Below are positions 60,318 to 64,000 of a stretch of DNA of 64,000 nt, in pieces (position 1 is the first letter of the stretch; each line of letters starts with the position of its first letter). The notes under the pieces were generated by a model that had not been told where the DNA came from, searched no databases, and saw only the letters and a list, made by a program, of their open reading frames with translations. The DNA is taken from NCBI GenBank assembly GCA_030425385.1, contig JAUIAH010000002.1, forward strand, positions 62,001-126,000, given 5' to 3'. This DNA comes from Verrucomicrobiia bacterium. GTDB lineage: Bacteria > Verrucomicrobiota > Verrucomicrobiia > Verrucomicrobiales > DEV007. Made by a program: the position numbers and the translations under genes.

Positions 60318-60692
60318 TTAGAGTTCTTTCCATCGGTCAGCGATGGCCTTCTGCAGTTCGTCCACGCTGAGCTGCAACTGCTTGGCTCGAAGAACGAGCG
60401 CTTCGACATCTGGCCCTAACACCTGCGCGCGGGCCTCCAGAGAGGCCTTGGGAGCAGCACATACTCGCGCCCCAATCCCTGGATGTATCTCAATGAGTCC
60501 TTCTTGCTTCAACACGGTCACTGCCTTCTGCACCGTGTTAGGATTGATTCGATACGCCTTGCTGATCGCCCGCACCGATGGGAAGGCGTCGCCCGGCTTC
60601 AGCTCGCCCGAGACGATCGCTTTCCGTGCCGCGTAGAGCACTTGCTCATAGACGGGAGCTCCCGCCTTCAGCTCGATCCGGAAAGGTATCAT
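60318..60692 (-). CDS. GntR-family transcriptional regulator, YtrA type
   Basis: 124-aa regulator. The N-terminal winged helix has the GntR signature (GELKPGDAFPSVRAISKAYR, then INPNTVQKAVTVLKQEGLIE). The C-terminus is only about 50 residues and helical, which is the short effector/dimerisation region of the YtrA subfamily rather than FadR or HutC. First gene of the ABC operon. The sequence just before its ATG contains the palindrome described in the next entry, so the protein probably represses its own operon until a cell-envelope stress or substrate is sensed. The signal is unknown. Confidence 0.92.
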   Translation of the reverse strand: MIPFRIELKAGAPVYEQVLYAARKAIVSGELKPGDAFPSVRAISKAYRINPNTVQKAVTVLKQEGLIEIHPGIGARVCAAPKASLEARAQVLGPDVEALVLRAKQLQLSVDELQKAIADRWKEL

Positions 60693-60694
60693 AG

Positions 60695-60717
60695 GTGTAC
60701 TGCGTCAATTAATACAC
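60695..60717. promoter_or_regulatory. YtrA-type operator
   Basis: The half-sites GTGTA and TACAC are separated by exactly 13 bp, matching the AGTGTA-13-TACACT inverted repeat I know as the binding site of YtrA regulators. It ends 3 bp before the gntR ATG, so a bound repressor would cover the start of a short leader. A possible -10 element (TATTAA type) lies within the spacer and half-site on the minus strand, which fits repression by blocking RNA polymerase. Confidence 0.65.
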
Positions 60718-60936
60718 ATGTGCACCTGCAATGCAAGCGAGCACTATTCATTTCATCGGTGATCGCAGCGGTCATTGCCTGGACGTAAGGCTGAGAACTT
60801 TGGCGAAACGAACTATCAACGTTTCACAGAATCCACTTGAGAATCCCAACGGAAATGGCATTTATTTATAGTAATTATGGATCGTGCGCATAAGCACGCC
60901 GATAGAACAAGCCTTTCCGCCTCTCAAAGACACACC
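60718..60936. promoter_or_regulatory. leader of the adhesin-like gene with AT-rich tract and hairpin
   Basis: 219 bp between the operator and the ATG at 60937. An AT-rich tract at about 60860-60878 (TTTATTTATAGTAATTATGG) could hold a -10 region, but no good -35 at 16-18 bp is seen. Directly after it an imperfect hairpin (CGTGC/GCACG with a GCATAA loop, outer ATCG/CGAT pairs) lies in what would be the mRNA leader. Both assignments are weak. Confidence 0.25.
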
Positions 60937-63900
60937 ATGAAATGCCCTCCCCACTCCTTGGCAGCGGTTTCTCTTTCCATTCTCGGGCTCATGGTCGCCT
61001 TGGCGACGTCAGGGTTTGGGCAGTCGCAGCTTTCCATCTACAACGCAATCATCTTCGATAGTGTTGACACTCCCTCGGACATACAGGGCAGGGCCGTCAT
61101 TAGCCGCATCACGGGTTCGTCCTCCTTCTCGGTGGGCCATCAGGTGACGGGCGCCGGCACCATTTCCCTGGCCATTCAGTCTCACATTGCCACAGGCGGT
61201 CAGATCAATGTGGTCAATGGTAGTGTCTGGGCACCCAACGCGGGATCGATCGCCCGGACGATCAATTTCACTGGGGGCGGATCGCTGGTCAGTTCTCCAC
61301 CGTTTGATTTCTCTTCCATCTACAATGCAGCCGCGGCGGAATCCGCTAGTTATGCGGCTTTGCCAGCCAATTCGACGGCCTCCATTCCCACGTCGTCGCC
61401 CGCCGTGGCCTCTCTCACCATCGGGAGCGGTGTCGCGGACGGCACGCCAGCAGTCTTCAACATCGATGGCGCTTCCCTTCTCAATAACAATCTCATTCAG
61501 ACGATCGATCTCGATCTCAATGGCACGAATCCCTCCGCGATCATCATCAACATCACGGGGACGACCGTCACCTACAGCGACTCTGGTGAGAACGTGAACG
61601 TTCTCCGCGACGTGGGACTCCGTCCCAAGATCCTCTGGAACTTCCCTAACGCAGTCACCATCACGCTTGGGAAGCCCCTCTATGGCAGTGTCATGGCCCC
61701 CAACGCGGACCTGACCGCACTGGGCGGGGCCATTGAAGGATCGGTCATGGCGAGAAGCTACCTCGGCACGGTCGCCGTGAAGATGCCTCTTTGGGGAGGC
61801 CCGAGTGTGACGGCGTCCGATCATGGAGACTCTAGCCTTTTCCCAGATGCCTCCTCGACTCCTTCCACGACGATCACCCTTGGAAATCTCGCGGGCGATG
61901 CGGAAACGTCCCTGAGCGGCAATGCCACAGCCACGGCCGACGATCTGGATGGTGCTGATGACGAAGATGGACTGGTCTTCTCCAGCCTCGCGGTTGGCGG
62001 CACAGGCGCCCTCATGATTCGCCGCGAGAATACGTCTGGAGCCGACGCGTATCTCAGTGCCTGGATCGATTGGGATGGCGATGGCGTCCTCGGAGAGACG
62101 ATCGATGGGATTCCCGATCAGGTCGTGAGCAACGTGGTGATTCCCTCTGGCACTTCGGGAGATCAATCTTACACGTTCCCCATTCCTGGCACGATCCCTG
62201 CGGGGACGGTGCATGCGCGCCTACGCCTCACTTCCACGGCCAATCCCAGCCTCTCCGGCGACGCGGGCGAAGGCGAGGTAGAGGATCATGAAGTCACCAT
62301 CGGCGCGGGGGCCTCCGTTAGTGTGAATGATGTGAATGTGAGTGAATCGGGTGGCTCTGCAACGGTGAGTGTGAAACTGGCATCTCCGGTGGCCTGGCCG
62401 GTCACCGTCGACTACGCGACCAGTGATGGGGGCGCCACCGCTGGAAGCGACTACAGCGCCGTCTCTGGCACTGCCACCATTTCGGCAGGATCCAACAAGG
62501 TCGATATCACAATTCCCATCCTCGAGGATGGTCTGGTCGAGGGTCCCGAGAAATTCCACTTCACTCTGAGCAATCCCGGATCTGCATCGATCAGTGATAG
62601 TGACGCAACCATTACGATCAACGATAACGATTCCACCTCGCTCTCCATCGGCAACGCGATTGTGACGGAGGGGGAGGCCACGGCAGAGGTGGTGGTCTCG
62701 CTCACAGCGGCCAGTGCTACCGCGATCCAATTCGACTTTGCCACGGCGGATGGCAGTGCCCTCGCCGGCTCGGACTACACCGCGACGACGGGAAGCGGAA
62801 CGATCCCAGCCGGATCCACCTCGATCACCCTATCCATCCCGCTTCTCGATGATGGGACTGCCGAGGGCACGGAAACCTTTGCCGTCACCCTCTCCAATCC
62901 CACAGGCGCTCCCATTGCCGATGGTCTAGGGACGGTCACCTTAAACGACAATGATCTGGCCGCCTTGACCGTGGACGATGTCCATGTGTCCGAAAGCGCC
63001 ACGATGGTCGATGTGACCGTTCATCTTTCTCATCCATCTGTCGTGGATACCACCTTTGACTATGACACCGTGGATGGCACCGCCAGCGAAGGGACGGACT
63101 ACACGCAATTGCAAGGGAGTGCGACAATCGCCGCGGGGAACACGAGCACGGTGTTCACGGTCTCTCTCATGGATGACAACCTCGTGGAAGGTGATGAAAC
63201 CGTTCGCTTCGTCATCACTGATGCGATTGGGGCATCAATCGACGATCAAGAAGGGATCATCACCATCGGCGATGACGACCACGCCTCCTTGAGCATTGCC
63301 GACCTCACGGCGTCTGAAGGTGCGGGCACAGCCGACGTGATGATTGTCATGACGCATCCAAGCACCACGGATGTCACCGTGGACTTCACCACTGCCAATG
63401 GGTCGGCAACGGGTGGGTCTGATTTCGTCGCGGTATCTGGAACAGCCACTATCAGTGCCGGAACGACCACGGAAAGCGTGCCCGTCACCGTGATTGACGA
63501 TGCTCTCTTTGAACGCAATGAAGATTTCACCTTCCATTTGAGCAATGCGGCAGGCGCTAGCCTTAGCAGCACCACCGCTACAGTGACGCTTGTGGATAAT
63601 GAATGCGATGAGCGCACGTTCGTCACCGAAGGTGGAAGCGCCGATCTCTATGAGATCGATTTCTTCACCGCATCCTTCAATTCCCTCGCCTCCAATATCG
63701 CGAGCGATCGGATCAATGGCGTGGGCTACAATCCCACAGATCACTACATTTGGGGACTCAAACAGGAAGCTCCGTGGGATACCATCGTGCGGATCAACGC
63801 GGACCATTCCGTGTCAGAATTTGTCATTGCCGGCCTCCACGCCCCCGACTACGAAGCGGGTGATATTGACGATCACGGCATTCTTCATCTGGGCAAGCAA

Positions 63901-64000
63901 GATTCGGAAACAGTGATTCGCATTGATGTCAATCCAACGTCACCCAATTACCTCTTACTCCTGCCTGAACTCACCCTATCCCAATCTCGGGACTGGGCGG
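60937..64000 (+). CDS. large exported adhesin-like protein, choice-of-anchor A + GEVED + Calx-beta repeats (3'-truncated by window edge)
   Basis: The frame stays open from the ATG at 60937 to the end of the window (over 1,020 codons) and so continues beyond it. It begins with a signal peptide (MKCPPHSLAAVSLSILGLMV). A choice-of-anchor A (collagen-binding-like) domain is at about 30-290 (LSIYNAIIFDSVDTPSDIQG, ILWNFPNAVTITLG, GSVMAPNADLTALGG). Then comes a GEVED domain (YLSAWIDWDGDGVLGE to the GEGEVEDHEV motif, about 315-455). Four Calx-beta repeats follow (about 460-890), each with G-S-D-Y/F-x-x-x-x-G-x-x-T-I and a D-N-D/E end. After that is a DUF6923-like start (YEIDFFTASFNSLASNI). The domains are typical of calcium-stabilised surface adhesins. 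The repeats differ in DNA, so no recent duplication is seen. Confidence 0.85.
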   Translation, partial: MKCPPHSLAAVSLSILGLMVALATSGFGQSQLSIYNAIIFDSVDTPSDIQGRAVISRITGSSSFSVGHQVTGAGTISLAIQSHIATGGQINVVNGSVWAPNAGSIARTINFTGGGSLVSSPPFDFSSIYNAAAAESASYAALPANSTASIPTSSPAVASLTIGSGVADGTPAVFNIDGASLLNNNLIQTIDLDLNGTNPSAIIINITGTTVTYSDSGENVNVLRDVGLRPKILWNFPNAVTITLGKPLYGSVMAPNADLTALGGAIEGSVMARSYLGTVAVKMPLWGGPSVTASDHGDSSLFPDASSTPSTTITLGNLAGDAETSLSGNATATADDLDGADDEDGLVFSSLAVGGTGALMIRRENTSGADAYLSAWIDWDGDGVLGETIDGIPDQVVSNVVIPSGTSGDQSYTFPIPGTIPAGTVHARLRLTSTANPSLSGDAGEGEVEDHEVTIGAGASVSVNDVNVSESGGSATVSVKLASPVAWPVTVDYATSDGGATAGSDYSAVSGTATISAGSNKVDITIPILEDGLVEGPEKFHFTLSNPGSASISDSDATITINDNDSTSLSIGNAIVTEGEATAEVVVSLTAASATAIQFDFATADGSALAGSDYTATTGSGTIPAGSTSITLSIPLLDDGTAEGTETFAVTLSNPTGAPIADGLGTVTLNDNDLAALTVDDVHVSESATMVDVTVHLSHPSVVDTTFDYDTVDGTASEGTDYTQLQGSATIAAGNTSTVFTVSLMDDNLVEGDETVRFVITDAIGASIDDQEGIITIGDDDHASLSIADLTASEGAGTADVMIVMTHPSTTDVTVDFTTANGSATGGSDFVAVSGTATISAGTTTESVPVTVIDDALFERNEDFTFHLSNAAGASLSSTTATVTLVDNECDERTFVTEGGSADLYEIDFFTASFNSLASNIASDRINGVGYNPTDHYIWGLKQEAPWDTIVRINADHSVSEFVIAGLHAPDYEAGDIDDHGILHLGKQDSETVIRIDVNPTSPNYLLLLPELTLSQSRDWA

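Noticed and set aside
1-64000. Frequent occurrence of CCTAAC/GTTAGG words
   Set aside because: They seem common, often around TTA codons and stop codons, but a rough expectation for this base composition is about 30 and my count by eye of about 50 is not reliable enough to claim a motif. A k-mer count against a Markov model would settle it.
1-64000. tRNA, rRNA, CRISPR arrays, transposases, integrases
   Set aside because: None was recognised; the only mobile-type element is the DGR, and no flanking direct repeats or attachment sites were seen around the operon.

Overview
The window looks like a chromosomal segment of a verrucomicrobium (PVC superphylum). The inference rests on gene content: a PVC-type haem protein fused to a ThuA domain, a 3-keto-disaccharide hydrolase (DUF1080) fused to an SGNH lipase, an ECF sigma factor overlapping a Ser/Thr kinase with a WD40-like C-terminus, LamG/CotH/Calx-beta surface proteins, a CE15-like esterase, and DPxAA-repeat proteins. 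DNA is moderately GC-rich with tightly packed genes. I saw no rRNA, tRNA, CRISPR array, insertion sequence or phage.

Layout. 1-800: 3' end of a repeat protein. 817-3190: phospholipid-synthesis operon (CDP-alcohol phosphatidyltransferase, CdsA-like, PlsC-like; minus). 3301-10520: two exported proteins, the second 1,919 aa with LamG, beta-helix and long coiled-coil parts. 10496-14892: sigma factor/kinase pair. 14955-17117: sulfurtransferase and a second DPxAA-repeat protein. 17246-24052: exported catabolic cluster (phosphoesterase, intradiol dioxygenase, PVC-haem/ThuA, SGNH/DUF1080). 24149-25672: 20S proteasome beta and alpha subunits without Pup, Dop, PafA or ATPase nearby. 25821-28642: RG-rich protein and agmatine deiminase. 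28621-32779: LamG/TSP3 protein and CotH-like protein.

32918-41837 is the most notable region: a single minus-strand operon of alpha/beta hydrolase, caspase-like protease with a VMAP-type C-terminus, MoxR AAA+ ATPase, a 1,252-aa vWA protein with two formylglycine-generating-enzyme-like (FGE, C-type-lectin-fold) domains, an HRDC protein, a reverse transcriptase and a template repeat. Direct comparison of the 127-bp template repeat (TR) with two copies inside the FGE domains shows 20 and 18 differences, every one at a template adenine. This is a diversity-generating retroelement (DGR) that diversifies two places in one sensor-like polypeptide, wired to a MoxR-vWA-VMAP-caspase module. Such 'ternary' conflict systems with DGR-diversified proteins have been described by comparative genomics in multicellular bacteria; two variable regions in one chain and an HRDC protein in the accessory position are the unusual points here.

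41951-50341: glycoside-hydrolase-like protein, aldo/keto reductase, TypA/BipA, PurU, CE15-like esterase. 50434-54300: membrane/ABC-2 permease operon without its own ATPase. 54290-60692: GntR(YtrA-type)-ABC ATPase-three large permease-like proteins, with a good YtrA-type operator in front of the regulator. 60937-64000: start of a very large exported adhesin-like protein that runs off the window.
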